From assembly GCA_003024175.1 (NCBI GenBank), contig MDYQ01000001.1, forward strand, positions 464,548 to 528,547: a stretch of DNA of 64,000 nt. Direction: 5' to 3'. Below the pieces are notes generated by a model. It ran no database searches and was not told the origin of the DNA. It saw nothing but the letters and a program-made list of their open reading frames with translations. Position 1 is the first letter of the stretch; each line of letters opens with the position of its first letter. Origin of the DNA: Planoprotostelium fungivorum. Taxonomy: Eukaryota > Evosea > Variosea > Cavosteliida > Cavosteliaceae. Of this stretch, positions 11,122 through 26,081 are shown piece after piece. The translations under genes and the position numbers were made by a program.

Positions 11122-14100
11122 TTATTCACTCAGGGAGAGTAAAAGAGCCACTCCTCTCTTAATCCAATGTCTCTCATCTTGACTGCACGGAATGTCCACC
11201 GTCGTGACGAAGTTTACAGAGTTACCCGTCGTCGAGACCACCGCCGTTCCTTCATCTCCATCAGACACCAACCTTCATCATCATCATCATCCTCTCACCT
11301 GCTCGCATCGGTGTTCGATAGACAGGTGCCGTGTAAGAAGAGGAGCTCGACTTCTTCTTCTCCTTCTCCTTCACTGCGACAGAAGGGCGGAACCACACGA
11401 CAGGTAGGGGATTGTAGATCTTCCTCGGTTGTGCCTCGTCCAAACAGCTCTCTGACCCATCCCACGATGCACCTTCGATCCACAGACCTCTTACGTAACA
11501 TCCATCGTCCGGTTCCATCATCATGTGATCGGTGTCCAAGATCTTGTGTTCCATGGTCACCATGTCGATCGACACTTTGTGTTTCCTGCAGAAGTTCTGA
11601 AGGATGGCCGTGAGAAACGCTTGAGGAGCGAAGAAACCTGATCCCATCAGCCCATGATCACCTCGCGATGATGTTGATCGTCTTCTCACCTCCCAACCAG
11701 AATGTGGAGGGGATACCGTTCTGTATCCAGTCGTTGATAAACTCGACTCTCTTCTGCATCTCTACGATCCAAGAGGAGAGCGGCTTGTGGCATGGATAAG
11801 CTTGAGAGGACCAAGCCTTTGGCGTTTGATTATCAAAGATGCTGTTGGCCGTAGACTCCAGCTCTTCTGACATGACGATCAAGCCCTCCAATGCCATGAT
11901 CAAATCTTTCAAACTGTACGAAGATCAGCGTCTCTCCCTCTCCTCCTCTCCTCACCTCTGTTTCAACTTCCTCAACAGACGATTGTAACGAATGATTTCG
12001 TGCCTCAAGAAAGTGTTCAAGGATTGAGTGTGAGAGAGGGGGAATTTCTTGAAGGCGAGATCGTAATCCAACAGTGGAGGGATCCTGCTGGCAATCTCTT
12101 GTGCTGATTTCATGATGATACTCTCTCGGCTGACACCACCAAAGGAAGATGTTCCTTATCCTTTCAGTCTGAATATGTATGACCTGCACTCACTTGGCTG
12201 TAGAGACAACAGCGAATCCAATATTTCCTTCGTCTCTTGCATTCCAGAAGAGATTTCGGCATTCATGTGTAAACCAAACACGGCCGGTGGATCGATGGAA
12301 GGCAGAGAGCGAATGTACTGAGCGTGCTCCGTCATGTCACCATCTGGAACAATGTACGTGCCATCTAAAGAAGGGAAGATGGCCTTGTTCTTCACCCCTG
12401 CGATCTTCTTGTTGTAAAAGTCTTTCAGGGTGGCAGCGAGACATCGTTTGTCCCATCGATCGGTGATTCTACCTCCGTAGTTGATCTCTGATGTTAGGTA
12501 CCTGATGATGTGTGAGTGGATGAGGAGATGAGAGAGGCACCTGAGGGCATCGAGGGGAAGAGAATCCGGGGAAGAGTCCATGAAATCGATCAACTGTTTG
12601 ATGGATATGTTGAGATCGCTCTCGTTGAAACCGTAAGAGATGTTCCAGCCCAAGGTGCCAAACTTTCTCCTCTCTTGGATGACCGCGTGGAAGAGAGAGA
12701 GGCAGTAGAGTAATCTGCGGAACACTCTCACGTTCGTCTTCGTCGTCTGTGTCACAGGATCGAAAGAAGCGTAGGTACGTGACAGATTCGCTTTGACTCC
12801 TGTTGTCGTTTCAGGCTTTGTTCTCTCTGTTCTAATCTTCACCTTTCGGTGGTTCGTTGGTCAACTTGAGGCTGTTCTGGAGGATCTTACTCGGGAATTT
12901 ATCCGTGGGGGCTGACGTCAGCCACAGCCTGAAGATAGCTCAACATCGAAGGAGAAAAAGATGAGAATCGAACGAACCTGAAATCAGGATGGGTCCTCTC
13001 TGGAGTCAAAGAGCTGACAATCTTCTCCAGAGTGGGCAACCAAGAGACCATCAAGTGACAATTCTGCAGGACGACCCACTTTCCGATGTCGATGGCTTGC
13101 TCTATGGCACTCTGAGCGAACGCCCCTTGGCCTTGACCCAAGGATAAGGTGATGATCATCTTCTCTGATATTCCTTGTTTCTGCGCCAAGTCCATCACTT
13201 GTCCTCTCGGATCGGAAACGTTATCAGACAACAAGAAGATGAAGGGTGTCAGGCTGTTGCTTCCTCTGAAGATTCCTTGCAGATCGAACGCGGGTGGTTC
13301 GGTGTATCTGAACGTGAATGAATGAGACGTTTTAGACGATGAACCTCACTTTTTACCGAGATAGTGAGAGATGAAATCGGTTATACTGGATATCATCTTA
13401 TCTGGACGGAATGACCGCAGGATGAGTAATTTCTGCAAGAGTGTGCACTTGACGTTCGTGGGTTCTGGCACTCGGAAGGGTTGCTCTTGTGAGAGACCGT
13501 ACTGTGGATCTTCAAAGTAGAGCTTCCACCGATCCAGATGTTGCGTGACGCTGACGTCTAATCCGTTCATGGATGGAAGAGTCGACAGCTGAACGATGTC
13601 CCTCCACACTTTGTTGGGCATCCAATCGGGTGCGGGATTCCTCTTCGTGTCTTCAGAGTTGGCAGTTGAACCGACCAGGAAATATCTCCACTCCATGGGA
13701 TCTACTGGAATCTTCTCCTGGTAGAAGATTAACTTTTTGTATGAGAGAGACATACCTTGAGTGCTGTGAGACAGAGCATGAAGGAGAAGAGTAGCTTATC
13801 CTTCTCGAAGAGACTCTGACAGATGGAGCAGTAGAGGAAATAAGTGAAGATGCTGTTCAGATCCACCAATCTGGCCGATATCGAATCGTTCTTGGGCGTA
13901 CAATCGATGGCATTCCTGAACAGAGAGAAGAAGAATTCGAGGGAGTACTGATACATCGGATTCACGATGGCCAAATCGGATATGCAGAAGAATAATTCGG
14001 CAGCTGTCATCACACTCAGTATCGGATCACATCGTGACGACTTACCTTTTCTCGCGGTGAGAGTGTAGACAATTCGTGTGGCATTGATCTCCCTCTCTGT

Positions 14101-17100
14101 CATCTCGGATGAGATCATCTGCTCTCTGATCTGTATCGATGTGTCCTTCGCATCGTTCAATTTGCTGACCAATGCATCGTCTTCCAATAGATTTCCTTCC
14201 GATCCTGATGACGTCATCATGATGTGATGTCAAATGACGTCACACACCTGCCATGGCCTGAAGGATCTCATCTTCCGTCTCCTTCAACCTCTTGGAATTG
14301 TAAGCGTTCTCGACCAACAACTTGTTCCTCTGTTCCTCCAGATCGGGTCTCTCTTTCGTGACGACGATTCCCAGCAGTTGATCGGATAGTCCCTCCATGG
14401 TCACCGTGAAATTGAGTACGGTCACTTTCGTCGCGATGTTGGCGCTGAATCTGTTCCTCGGTCGGTACAGGTCGAACCAGATGATCTCACCTCGGGTTGT
14501 GATGTTTCGTGGTGATGTAGAGACGGAATTCATCGTTGTACTCTACCATCGAATCACCCAGACGTATCAGATTCCTTCCCGACTGTCTCTGCACGCTCTT
14601 ATCCAATAATGATTCGATTGAAGGTAGACCTACATCGAAGTTGAATATTCTCATGAGAGAGGGATGATCGTCAAGATGATGTGATGGAGCGTGTCTCACC
14701 TTCTCCCTCTCCAACATTTTCAAGCAGGAGAGGATAGCCGTACCGCACTGCGTTCTCTAATTTTCTAAAGATGTCTCCGTCCGAGAAGGCAGTCACGACC
14801 AGCTTCAGATGTGCCTCCGTGCTCTTGATCCAGGCATTGGCTTGTCCCTGTGGATCGATGACCAAAGGCCACTTTTGTGATTTTCGGATGACGATGGCAT
14901 TGTCCGTAGAGATCTTATCGTTGGGTAATCCATTGATGTTCCACGTTCGAATGGTCACAGGGTCGCTGCAGATCTGTCTCTCCTTCAGCTCGAGAGTTTC
15001 CATCCAAGTTCACCTTTGCGAGGGAGAATTCTTTGGAGAAGGGAATGGAATGCTTGATGAGGATGTTTTGAAGGCCTTCGATGCATTGGATCCTGTAGGA
15101 GCCAGAGAAGGTACCCAGGTAGGTGACCACCGTAGCAGATAAGAGGATGTCTCCCACGATGGACACGGAGGACTCGTGCAGCTTTTCTGACGTCTGCTTC
15201 CATCTCACTCTGCCTTACGTCAGCCATCGCATCTCCGTGACATTTCACCTCTCTCCACCCAGTCCACCGAGGAGCTTGTGAGCTCTCTCCAATTGCAATC
15301 TGACCTGAACCACTTGATCTTCCAAGTCTTGTTTCTTCTGCACGGCCGCCTCGTAATCGCTGATCAGTCCAGCGATGAGGTTCTCGATGTCATCCAACTG
15401 TCTCTTCTTCGCACTCAGATTGTCCATGATTTCCTTCAGTTGGGCTTCCGCTTCGGCCAGAGCAGCTCTCTTGGGTCGTACCACTTTGAGAACGTGGTAG
15501 TACTTTTCGATGGCCCTCGCCCACGAACACAAGCTCGTTGCGGCTTGTGACACCTCGCACTACATCAGCATGACATTCGACGCTAAGACATTCACCTTGG
15601 CGATCTTGGATGGTTGAGATTCGGGGTCATCGATAAACGGCTTCAATTTCTCGATGGTGGCGGCCGACACGTTGTCGCGATCGAAATCCAAGAGAGATTG
15701 GAGGAAATTCATCTCACCCAGCATCTTCTGGGCGCTCTGCCAGTAAGAGAAAACCTTGGCACCAGGTACGTTCGATTCCACCATGGTTGGTTTCACACCT
15801 GTCATGTCCTTCAGATGTCATCTTCTCCCTCACTCACCCTTCAATATGCAGACGGCCTCCATGACCAATTTGACACCCTGAGGTGGACTCTTCATCGATT
15901 TGATCTCGTAGATGTCGTTCTTGTTCAAGATCTTCACGGCTCTCTCGGCCGATTCCAACACGGGTAGCACTTGTTTCAGGTCACCTTCACACAGGACACT
16001 GATCCTCTTGGCCTCCGCCGCGTTCTTCTCTGCAATCTTCTCTTCTTCCTTGATCACAGCCCTCGCTGCGTCTGCCTCCTTCTTCTGGTTCTCGATGTTA
16101 ACTAACATCCTCTCCGTCTCTTGGGAGGTCTGAATGAGTTGAGGTTGTAAGGCTTCGAGTCTCTCTTGCATGTCAGAGACGGATTCGGCTGTGGCTTGTA
16201 GCTTCTCGACTCCAGCTCGGTAGCGATCGGCTTGGCCGAAGACTTGTCGACGTTTTGAAATGAGGAGGGAACGGAACATCTGATATTTCCATCAGTTTTC
16301 CGGGAAATCTCTGCTACATCTCACCTCGAAGAAGTAGAGGAAGTGTACCGGGGAGATGTAATACTGTCTCCTCTGTTCTTGCTGATACACTTTGGCCACA
16401 CTCACGGCCTATCACGTGATAAGTCATCGAGATTTCTCCGAGAATCGAACGACTCACCTGCTGGTGGGTGAAGACACACACGTCGACGATGGAGTCTTCC
16501 GATGTGGGAGGCAGATCCAGATTTTTGAGACGTTGCTGTGCGACCCCCCTCAGAGATTCCACGGGCCATTCAGAGTACCAATCTACCGTACAGCAGTTCA
16601 CCAGCGCGGGAAACTTTCTCAACATGCTCCTGAGGGTGTCACCATCGGGTGAAGCACAGAAGACGATGTGGATGTTCTTCTTGCAGGTGTCGACAAAGTA
16701 GTTGTAGACCGAATCTTTGTCGACCTCTCTACCACTCTCTCTCGCGTTGTTCTTCACGTCTTCGATCAGTTGCTTCACTTCCTCGGATGGGAAGAGGTTG
16801 GGTACCTGCACATCGATGAGATGTCGCATCGACGATGAGATGATCACCTCTCCATTGTTGAGGAGATTGTTGACATCCTCCAAGAAGGCATCGTTGACGA
16901 TTTGTGAATCTTTGAGTAAGAAGACCATCGGTTTTCTCTCTACACCCGCCTTTCTCGTCAGGCTCTTGATCTCTTCCCTCCACTCGGCCACACCGAATTT
17001 CTGCTTGAATTCCACCTGTTCTTCTCAGTCTCTCTCTTCTACGTTTCACCTCACCATGAACAGATTGTATTCACACATGTAGGTGGCCAGTTTAGTCAGA

Positions 17101-20100
17101 CTGCCACGACCACTACCGGGTAATCCGATGAGAAGAGCGTGGCCGTAGGGTTGTCTGAGCAATCGACAGATGCGAATGAGATGTTCGATGGCGTAATCGA
17201 ACAGTACGAGATCGAGTTGGGGTGATGAGACGATGTTGTAGTCGGAGAGGTATTCCATCACGCTGCTTCGTATGTTGTTCATGCTGGTCACCTCTCGGTA
17301 GCCCTTCGTGTCTTGATCGACTTCGGCCCACATGTTCAGATTCAATTTCGGGTTAAGAGCGGGTCCAGGGTGATCACCAAAGACTCTGTCCATGTTTCAG
17401 CCATATACCAGATGATAGATAGATGATCTTCACCCTTGGATCTGTTCTCTCAGAAGATCTTTGAATTGAGTCTGGTCTGAATCGTTGACCAATCGATCAC
17501 CAAAGACACGACTGCACTCGTGAACCCACAATCGTGTCCACTGATCCTGATCTCTCGTCACTCAGATGTCGATCTCTCTCCTTCACCTTTCTCATGATGG
17601 CATCGGATGGTGCTGCGAGTATGCCTTGGAATACCTTGGCTACATCACGGATGTTGAAGGTGTAATGGCTCTTCGTGGGTGATGGCAGTAGATTGTTCGA
17701 CACTCCTCGGTACAGCGCCACGGTGGCCTTGGCCAACAGCTTCGCGATGTTGAAGATGGAAGGTGAAGTGTGTTGGGTGAACGCACTGACCAGATCGCTG
17801 TAGATCGTCTCCAAGCTCTCATCATCGAAACTCATGACGGACAAGACGGTGAAATGTCGCAGGAAACTGTCACAGTCAGAAACACCCCCCTTTGTCTACG
17901 TACCGTGAAGTGATGGGATTACGGCCTTCGGTCTGCATGGCTCCCACGAATTGTACGTCTTCGATTCGTTTGAAGGTGTTCGTCTTGCAGTCGAACCATC
18001 CACCGTGGTCGACACATTGTCTCAACAGCTCGATGGGTGGTTGTGCTCCATAGATCTCAACTCCAGGCATGTTCAGATCGTCGACGAAGATGATCTGTGT
18101 AGCTGTCAAAATGGGATGAGATTTCAGCTGGATCTCACCATCTTCTTTCCCAGTGGAGGACCGTATGAATCTTGTTGCACTCTCCTGTGCATCTTAAAGT
18201 CGATGTTGGCTTGTGTCTGATGTGCTGTACTCTGATGCGAGAAACTGATGAACAGCGAATTAAATTGTTCTCTGATACCGCTTCAATTCCATCTACACGT
18301 TTGTAGATCCTCACTTTTCCAGACGATGTAACAACACATCTTTCACTACGGCAGTCTTTCCGGTTCCAGTGGGCCCTGCCAACAGAACATTCTTACCCTG
18401 ACGCAACAGCAGCTCCATCAGGTAACTCGTCCTCACGGTCTCTAACGTGGGTGCCATGGCTTGATGGAATTCTAAGAGAGAACCTTGACTCAAATGGAAG
18501 CTGGGGACACCGTCCATCCATCGACTCCATCCCTCCCTGTCATCCATACGCCAATCATAGATGCTACCCTTGGATGGAAATCGACAGGCTGTCACATGTC
18601 AATCAGGTGTGTCAGATGAATGATATATGATGACAGTACATTGTGGAAAGGTGGGTGGGGGTGGTAGAACGGGATACTTGGTTTCTCCATCGGAGGTTCC
18701 CAGGGAAGATGTGATGAAGCTGTCGAATAGATGTCGACCGCTCGTGTCGACGCTGTTTCCAATGGACCACACGATGGAGAACAAGAAGGCACTTCCCAAC
18801 TTTTTCAGCTGGGACACCGTCAGTCTACAGTGTTGTAGATGAACTCACGATGATCTCTTCGGTTGGATCTTTCTTGGTGGCTATGAGTTCAGAGATGAGG
18901 CATTCCATGATGTCCAGCATACTACTGACCAATCCATTGTGAACTAATCCAGGTACGACCTATCACATCAAATCGGATAACGATGGGATCTTACCTCTTT
19001 GCAGGATGATTGGATGAATCGAAGACAAGGATCGATGAGCCAATCGAAGAGAGATTGGATGTAGTCTCTGTGGCCCTTCAGACTCTCTGGTAATTTGATA
19101 TCTAGCCAGGACTGCATACAGTTAACTCACAGGTACAAAAAGAAGAGAGAGAGTGAAATACGAAATGAAATAGAAGGAAGAGTTTTCACCTTGCAGAGGG
19201 GTACCCAACCCAATTGATCGGGTTCCATGTAGATCATACCACATCGAGACACCGTAGCCGGAGACGCTGCCGCCAGATCTCTCACCTACACCCCATCACC
19301 TCATCACCTCCCCTCTTCTCTCACCTCGAAGATCATACGATTCCCCGCCCCCAATGTGATGATCTCGCCACTCGACAGACACAACTTCTTATTGTCATCC
19401 AGCACCGTGTTCATGTTCTCGATCCACAGGGCATCCACAGGTCCATCGAAGACCACCCACTGCTGCTTGACAGAATCTTCGATGAGAGCGTTCTTCCTGA
19501 CGAGGCAGGGCAGGATACCGTCGGTCCAATCGTGGGAGACGGGGTCGAATTGTCCGTAGAGCTGATCCATGTTGACGGCCTTAGGGTTGCACTTTGTGAC
19601 TTGAATGTTACAGTATTCGGTCTTTCCTTCCGAGTGGAGACGATTGAGGGTGTCGATGAGAACTCTCATGCAGGAGGATTTACCCGAGAGGGTCTCACCC
19701 ACTAACATCACTCCGTGCCTCACCTAGTCGTGTGAATCGATGGAGAGATACGAATGATGAGATCTGATCACCTTGGTGGTCTCGTACATCTGCAGACATT
19801 TGGTGATGAATGTGGGAAGGGATTGTAGATGGAGATCAGATGCACACTGTCTCAGAGTCTGTATGAGGAGATCGTCTCCCACGTGTCCCTCTTGAACGGA
19901 GAACAGATCTGACATGATGCCCTGATGACGTCATCTCTCGTCATCCACTCTGTCTCACCTTGAAGAGTAAGATGTCTTCAGAGACAAACTTGGGAACGTT
20001 ACAATCCGATAAAGCTCTGTAGATCAACTCTTCCTCCGATGTGTTCGGCTCCTTCCTCTTGAAAGCAGCCGCAGTCAGCAGAACAGCCTTCATCGCTCTC

Positions 20101-23100
20101 ATACCAAAATCATAGCTGGACATCGTTCAACGAATGAAGATGAAAATGTGAACTCACTGATGTTGTTGAGATAACAATTCGCTGGCCAGACGGAAGGTGG
20201 CGACCACTTTGAGGGAGAGAGACTTTGCGCTGAGATAACCAAAGGAGAAGAAGGAGATCTCTGCGATGAGAGCGAAATCGGGTACCATCATGGATACGGG
20301 ACGGAAGAGTTGTTTCAGATTCTGTGGAAGCTCGGATCGACCGGCATAGCCAGGGTTCATCGTGATGAATATGGCACAAGATGGATCTAACTTGGTCGGC
20401 TGTGTAATGTGAGACCAAGTGGAGAAGTGAGATGAAGAGAAAGAGTTGAGAGGGTGAAGTCATTCACCTGTCCTTCGAATAAGAAGCTCCTCTGCTTAGC
20501 GATGATGGCTCTCTGTATCGTGAGGATCTGCTGTGCGATGACAGACAACACTTCCACATCGATACGATTGAACTCGTCGAAACAAGCCCATGCCCCACTG
20601 CAGGCCAACCCCTTGAAGAACCTGACGATGACGTCATCACCTCTCCCTTCCATCTACCTCACCTTCCCATGGCAACGTAATTGAGACCCTCCGAACAATT
20701 GAACACGACGCACTGCTTGGCAACTGCTTTGGCTAGATCTTTTGTCGTCTCTGTCTTACCGGTACCTGCTGGTCCCTCGGGAGCACCTGTCATCTGTCAT
20801 CGAGGGTGATACGCTGGGAACACACCTCCCAGGGAGAGATGGAGGGCACCCATCAGAGTTGCGTAACACTTCTCCGTCAAAGGTGTGATGACTAATCTGG
20901 ACGTGTTGCCGAGATATTCGAAGCCGTAATCGATGCAAGCGTTGACCATCTTGACTTTCACCGTGTTCTCCTCCCAATAATATCGCATCTGAACGCTTCA
21001 GTGGATGGTCCACACGATCGAATGGATCACCTTACTGATCCACGAGAAACTCTGTGGATTCGATGCTTTCGCAGTGATGAGCTCACTGACAATGTCTCTC
21101 GTTCGCACGTCTGCGATGATGAGTGCCTCCAAAGTCATTCTGAGCAGCATGGGTAGATTCTGTCTCAACATGATGACCACCGAATTGATCTGTTCATTGA
21201 TTCGAGTGCGTACATCCCTCAATCCCTGGATGACGTGCTGTTCTGATGCGAGAGTGTTACCGATCAATCTCGTCTGCATCAATTGATTGACTACCAGAAC
21301 GGTCTGAAGAGCGTCAGGTGATGATGTAGAATGACTTCACCTGTCCGGTCCATTCGGTGATCCATCTGCTCCTCTCTTCAACTTCATCACTGTGCTGGGA
21401 CATGGATCTGATGCACTGCTTGTGTAGCACATTCTTCATGGCTCCCTCTACTTCGGATAACCAAGTCTCGAGAGGCTTACCCTGGGGGTGTACTGGCTCG
21501 ATGAACTGAACTCTCTCCTTCTCTTGTGATAACATGGCAGTGATGTTTGAATCGTGATTGAATTCCAATTCGCTGAATGATTTAGATCGAATGGATGGGA
21601 CATAGTCACCTGATATTTTCAAAGCACTTTCTTAAATGAGGTTTTACAGCGCTTGGGTCTTTGATCTGAGATAGAATCTCCACCAATTCATCGTTGGATA
21701 AAAAGTAGAATCGAGGGAAGGAGATTCTCTTCGTCTCCAAGTAAGAGACGAGGCCCTTTTGAATGTTCTCCAGTCTCTTCACTGCCTCTATGATGTTGTC
21801 GATCAGTCCCTTATCTTTCGATACCACTTTCAAGTGTGGTTTCTGACTCGTCTCTTGCATTAAATTTCTCCACATCTGATCCACCGCGGCGAATCTGATT
21901 CAAATCATTCAATCGACGGTTCATCGATGAACGATCTCACTTTCTTCCTTCAGTGGGAAGTTGTTGCATGATATCATTCGATGAGAAGATGGGTTCTAAG
22001 TACAACCACAAGGTCTGAAATGCAATCCATTGATCCAACAGTGATTCCATGTAAGTCAACTTCTCTTCGTGAGCCACGATCCTGTACCATGTTACATTCC
22101 AAATACATTCACGATGATTTACCTCGCTTCGAAGGGCTTGACGAAGGCGGAACCTCTCATGGCCGTAGCCTTGATGATGTGGTCCTCCAGAATATCTTGT
22201 AACTTATCGGTGGCCCTTAAGACAAGTGTACCACGCATGGGTACCATGTTGAACATTAATTCCTCCCATTCTGACGTGATCGTATCGAATTGTCTCTCTA
22301 GAGCGTGTTCCTTCGTTGCCACACTTCGAATCTGTAATTAAAGCTTAATCACTATGGATGGAGATGAATGGAACTGACCTCCTGTAATAGATCGATCTTA
22401 TCTAAAAGATGCATGTCTACGAGATTAGACAGAGTGATACCAGTGGCAAGACGGATGTTGAAACCAAGAGAAGTGGAGAGAGTACCCCAGTGTCTGTCCC
22501 TCATCCCTGCGAATCGCAGGTTCGTGATGATCGGAACGATCAACTTGAAATCCTCCAGCTTTCGAAAGTCAGGAGATGGGAGACAAACGAGACGGAAACA
22601 CCTTCTTCTTCACATCGTTAAGAACGGAAGATGGAGCAGACAAGTGCTTAAAGATTCGGGTGAGTTTCTGCACGAGTAGCCACCAGCTGGAGACACTGCT
22701 CTCCACCACCTCTCCGTCTAACTCTTGGAAAGGTCCGTGCGTCCACTCGGAGTGTTTCGTTTGGAATTCGTGGACCATCGTCCACAGCTGCTGGAACGGT
22801 TCAAAGTTCTTCAACTGCTCCGTGATCTCCTTTGTATACTAATTTGTTTCAGCCGATCGATTCGCGCGTGTTTGATCATGAAAGATAAATCACCTTCGTA
22901 CTCCTTCGCAGACCAAACAACTTTTCTCGTGAATTGAAGAGAGGAGGAAGCAGTCTGGCTCTCTGCAGGCGAGAATCCAAATCGTTGACCATCTGAGCGT
23001 ATTCCTCGCTCTTCTCTGAATCGAAAAAGTTCTTGAAGGCCTCGATTTCTGTCTCGAATTTGAATAGATCTTGTTGGAATTGGTTCTTCTGATCGTCCAA

Positions 23101-25968
23101 TTGTCTCATAAATAATATTCTCTCTTGGTACAATCTGACCTCTCGGTTGTAGAGGAGAATCGAGAGGGCCTGTGGCTTGACGTATAGACTCCAGTACAAC
23201 TTTTGGTCTTCATCAGATACAGACATGTTGAATTGCTCTAACAAGGCCCATTCTTCCTGTTGCACGTTCAGTGAGACTGAACTTCCACTCTCGACTCACT
23301 CTGATCATCTTGTAATCTTCATCCATGGCCTTCAAATCAGCCTGACAAGAGGCGAAATATTCAGAGAACCTGTTTGAAAGTCAGATCAAGTCGATCACTT
23401 CGTCTCACATGGCGAAATCTTCCGGATTAGCGCAGCTGTCTTTGATGCGATCGGAGATGGTGGCTTCGGCATCGATGATTTTCTGTCCCTTCTCTCGGAT
23501 GTGATGGAGGACGTTGGATAACATCCTCTGTGCCTTGTCGGACGTGCTGGCAGCCAATTGTTCCTTAAACTTCTTACAATCCAACAAGATCATATTGAAC
23601 GGGATCTCGTTCAGGGAGCTGATACCGTCAGTGATGACGTCATGTGATGTCACTCACCGATTGTAGATGAGGGTTACGGTCTTGGATAATTTCTCTATGT
23701 ACACTCTCTTCTCGTTCAGAGATATCTCATCGTTCTCTTCGTGTTCGTGTTGTAGATCGTTCAGCAGTAACTGGGCGTAATCTCTAAAGTGCCTTCCAAA
23801 CTGTTCCATCAGATCAAAGTTATCACCTATGATGGACATGACATCGTCGATTTGATCTTGCACATCTGTGCGATTGACTGTCTGAATGTATTCCAAGGGT
23901 AAGCCCAGAGAAGGAAAGAGAGTGATCTGGATCTTACTGACAGTGGCTTGTTCGATGACCTTCCGATGTCAGTACAAAATTGACATCAAGATCTCTCACA
24001 TCGTGAAAAACATTGGAGATGGCCGCTTGAACTTGGTCGCGTGATGGATGAAAGGTGAAAGTCTCGACTCCCTCACTGTTCTGATCGATGCCGATTTCCA
24101 CCGCAAAGATCTCTCTGAAATTCTTGGATGCGATTCCACGGAAAAGAGAAGGATGCTCTTCGTTTGGAATTCGATACAACTCGAAGAATTTTGCAAATTG
24201 TTCTAACGTGTTGTTGACGATGTTCAGTAGAATGTCTCTCATCATGTAAGAGACCAGCTGGATCCAATCAGCTCTCTCATCTTTCGATTGGATGATCACC
24301 CTCATCAGCCTGTACATCCGACTGCCCGCGTACTCTTCTTGAGATGATATTGGTGTGGCCAACTGGGATGCTAATCTCCTCGATGTGGTGATCACGATGG
24401 ATTCCTTCCACCTGCAAACGTTCGATCTACAACGATCACGTGATCTACGTCATCCACTCACTCGTTCAGTGCGTGGACTCCACGTATGAGTACATCCTTC
24501 TCGTGGTCCAGAAAATCAGCGACACCCGTGGAAGAAGAGAGAGCCTTAGTGGACGAGAGAGAAGAGAAGTCCACCAAGAGGAGACCCCTCACTGCCTCCG
24601 ATTCATCCAACACACCTTGAATGACTCCCAACAGAGAAGATTCAGACAAGAACGTCTCCCTCTCAAAGGTTTCGAACATCTGTACAGATCAGAGGTGGAA
24701 GGTGAGATAACTCACTTGTTTGAATTGAATGGTGGGATAACCTTGTTTCCATTCAGATTCAACTTTGCTCTCTTTCGGTGGCAGTCCTTCGGCCACCTTT
24801 TCGTTTGAGTTGTGATGGAAAGAGCTTCGACTCACTCTCATCTGATCGGGGGAGGTGAGGAGATGGTTCTCCGCGAGATATTCGAAGGAGTGTCGCTTCA
24901 TCATGAGGACGTAATCTCCTCTCGCTTGGTGGATCAGACTCTGTAATAAGACCTGGTCACGTGAGGATCTTGTGATGATGATGATGATTGGATGACCTTG
25001 TGTGATGACGGAATGACGGGGGCTACCAGAGACAAGATGGAGTTGAGGATGTCATCGCTCAGAATGTTCGTCGGTACGTCTAAATTCGAAATGAAAGACT
25101 TGTATTCCTGGAGATGACATCAGATGGTGGTGAGAGAAGTGGACGCACCAGAGCTGCCTCTGTCTCTTGACGGAGTTGTTCGGCCGCTTTAATTCTGGCC
25201 ATAAAGTTCTGCGATCACATCAGATGAGCCTTCACAATTCTCTCACCTTTTGGTCTTCATCTTCAAACATCAAGTTCAGTCGTGATACTTGTTTCAATTT
25301 GTGTGTGGACATCCATTGAATCGTAAATCTATTCGTATCAATACTGGACGTTTGAACTGGTGCTCACTTGTATTCTTTGGATGAAAATGATACCACCAGA
25401 CAGGGTTCCCATGATTTGTGACCGTCTTCCATATGAACGTATTGTGATACACCGACATTGGTCTTACTCTGATCTCCATTCAGCATCACATGTTATCACG
25501 TCTGACGCACCCCATCGGCCCAGGCGAGTTGCATCGATGCCCAATGCGAGGCAGGTTCTAAATCTGCATCGAAGAGCTCCAAGGGTATGGTGGATCCCCC
25601 TGGCCATCTCGTCAGATGATGATGGCATCGGGACTGTTTTAATTTAGAAGAAATAATTTACCTCTCTTTGTGGATGGTATGACATCGGGTAGTGTGGCTC
25701 TTGATACGAGAAGGTTCTTCGGTGTAAACGGTGTGATGGTGTTTCTCCCGGGGCTCACTTTCGTCGATGGTGAGGGTGGAAGTGATTTCACTCTCACACC
25801 AGAGCCTGTGCCTTTCAGTGAAGGAAGATCACGTCATCATACTCTTGGGTCGTTCGCGGGTAGGTGATGCATTATTTCTCGTGAGCGGAATGACCTCGAT
25901 TCTGGTAGAGTCGGGACTGACTGAACTGATCGCGCGAGACGTTCGAACTGTGGGTAGAGCTGATCCAT
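11122..25968 (-). CDS. Axonemal dynein heavy chain, single-headed inner-arm type
   Basis: One gene of about 14.8 kb with several dozen introns of 35-90 nt. After an N-terminal tail (from [20 protein letters not shown]) come the linker and six AAA domains. The AAA1 P-loop GPAGTGKTE lies at about 20740-20780 with [20 protein letters not shown] downstream. The AAA2 loop GETLSGKS is near 19690, and AAA3 GPTGTGKTA is near 18360. AAA4 reads [11 protein letters not shown] near 17110, with Arg in place of the P-loop Lys as usual in axonemal dyneins. The coiled-coil stalk and microtubule-binding domain lie at about 15240-16280. AAA5 ([20 protein letters not shown]) and AAA6 follow. The C-terminal domain has [39 protein letters not shown] and [15 protein letters not shown]. 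The C-terminal motifs fit the DNAH1/3/6/7/12 group rather than outer-arm chains; the exact paralogue is not settled. It powers flagellar beating. The start may be 26267 instead (see next entry). Confidence 0.93.
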
Positions 25969-26081
25969 TGGCTAGACCCGGTCAGTGCTAACTCACCTAA
26001 TTTGGCTCACTTAGAAGGGGTGGTATTTCATTCTTTCTATACTGCTGTTTTAGTCTCTCAAGCTATAATCATGTCATCCAA

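Noticed and set aside
10937-11182. 81-codon plus-strand frame with a signal-peptide-like start (MYNMLHLLLLLWMIPVESG)
   Set aside because: Its end overlaps the well-supported dynein C-terminus on the other strand, the rest lies just after a poly(A) signal, and no further exon fits.
12900-12930. TGACGTCA-like palindrome (gctgacgtcagc) as a regulatory site
   Set aside because: It lies within a dynein exon encoding [10 protein letters not shown], so coding constraint explains it.
16608-16620. GCGGGAAA motif as an E2F site
   Set aside because: It lies inside a dynein exon encoding FPALV, far from any start codon. Similar coding matches near 7140 and 60235 were set aside for the same reason.
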